39,601 bases of DNA, from positions 1 to 39,601 of the forward strand of contig JAKADK010000016.1 of assembly GCA_021820665.1 (NCBI GenBank). Reading direction: 5' to 3'. A program made the position numbers and the translations under genes. The notes beneath the pieces are model-generated. The model was not told where the DNA came from, searched no databases, and saw nothing but the letters and a program-made list of their open reading frames with translations. Numbering within the stretch: the stretch's first letter is position 1; the number at the start of each line of letters is the position of its first letter. Below are positions 39,174-39,601 of this stretch, piece after piece. This stretch comes from Actinomycetes bacterium (lineage in GTDB: Bacteria; Actinomycetota; Acidimicrobiia; Acidimicrobiales; RAAP-2).

Positions 39174-39601
39174 ATGGTGGTTGCTCCGGATCAGGACAGC
39201 GATCATCCGGGTCGAGGCGGCGATCGGGGTTCGGCGGAGTCTACGGAGCGGGTCGAGCCTGCGAACCGGGTCGGGCCACGGTCACGTTCCCTCGACGACG
39301 TGGTCGTCGTGTCGAACCGGGGGCCGCTCTCGTTCGCCGTCGGCGACGACGATGAACTGGTCTCCCTCGTGTCGGCAGGTGGGTTGGCCGGGTCGATCCA
39401 GCCACTCGTGGCCGGCTCGGGAGCCATCTGGGTGTCGTGCGCCCTCAGCGACGCCGACCGCAAGGCCGCCGCCGCCGGCGCGATGTCGGGCGGCGGGGTT
39501 GGAATCGAGCTGATCGAGCCCGATCCCGACACGTTCCAGATGGCCTACGACGTGGTGTCCAACGCAACCCTCTGGTTCTGCCACCACCACCTCTTCGATG
39601 G
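39174..39601 (+). CDS. otsA: Trehalose-6-phosphate synthase-like glycosyltransferase (GT20), N-terminal part
   Basis: 142 codons from ATG 39174 to the right edge. After about 42 unconserved residues, DDVVVVSNRGPLSF and VSAGGLAGSIQPLVAGSGAIWVSC match the N-terminus of GT20 enzymes (the SNR.P and GGL glucose-6-phosphate contacts). ATLWFCHHHLFD matches the conserved W-x-H-x-L-x-D segment. The usual product is trehalose-6-phosphate from UDP-glucose and glucose-6-phosphate; glucosylglycerol-phosphate synthase is a related alternative that cannot be excluded from this fragment. Together with gpgS it points to compatible-solute synthesis. The rest lies beyond the window. Confidence 0.8.
   Translation, partial: MVVAPDQDSDHPGRGGDRGSAESTERVEPANRVGPRSRSLDDVVVVSNRGPLSFAVGDDDELVSLVSAGGLAGSIQPLVAGSGAIWVSCALSDADRKAAAAGAMSGGGVGIELIEPDPDTFQMAYDVVSNATLWFCHHHLFD

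Overview
The window is GC-rich DNA of a high-GC Gram-positive bacterium (Actinomycetota), most likely a member of Acidimicrobiia or a close relative. This is inferred from the gene set: an F420-type nitroreductase, a CysO-like sulfur carrier, glucosyl-3-phosphoglycerate synthase plus a GT20 enzyme, actinobacterial HemQ, a DUF222/HNH (13E12-type) protein, and many genes that look leaderless. GTG starts and 4-nt stop/start overlaps (GTGA/ATGA) are common.

Layout. 1-141: start of a lipoprotein gene (minus), cut by the left edge. 427-1997: a SigE-like sigma factor whose two conserved regions lie in different frames, followed by a membrane-anchored Cys-rich protein. 2027-4270 (minus): haloalkane dehalogenase, acyl-ACP thioesterase and Ddn-like protein in an apparent operon. 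4528-7414 (minus): two paralogous GAF-EAL proteins. 7539-9787 (minus): MarR regulator and MFS exporter with a palindromic operator. 10095-13432: HSL-type esterase, then a PHS-family transporter behind a PHO-box-like repeat and a receiver-less PhoB/OmpR-type DNA-binding protein. 13600-18733: a metal-resistance island with ArsR, ArsI, ACR3, a CoA-disulfide-reductase-like flavoprotein and MerA. 18958-22716: GNAT, MFS_3 exporter, MetE-like methyltransferase. 22871-22955: tRNA-Ser(UGA). 23149-26521: prephenate dehydratase divergent from larB-larC. 26877-28238: DUF222/HNH protein. 28409-31893 (minus): LpdA-like flavoprotein, small conserved protein, GNAT and Nudix. 32003-34052: small Cys-rich protein, then hemQ-larE-NIL (minus). 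34186-35808: groL with CIRCE. 36002-37679 (minus): thrC, a repeat-built mini-ORF and a cysO-like gene. 37933-39601: gpgS and the start of a GT20 (OtsA-like) gene.

How genes work together. LarB, LarC and LarE are all present and together make the nickel-pincer nucleotide cofactor, but they sit in two places and no larA is in the window. The ars/mer island covers sensing, C-As bond cleavage, arsenite efflux and Hg(II) reduction. GpgS and the GT20 enzyme suggest compatible-solute synthesis.

Two features recur across the window. First, there are many short, locally unique tandem-repeat arrays (units of about 6-35 bp) at gene junctions, protein termini and surface loops. Second, a TANNNT-like box lies 6-8 nt before many start codons. 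At two junctions (arsI-acr3 and thrC-cysO) repeats create tiny ORFs that stay linked to both neighbours by 4-nt overlaps; these are the most unusual structures here.
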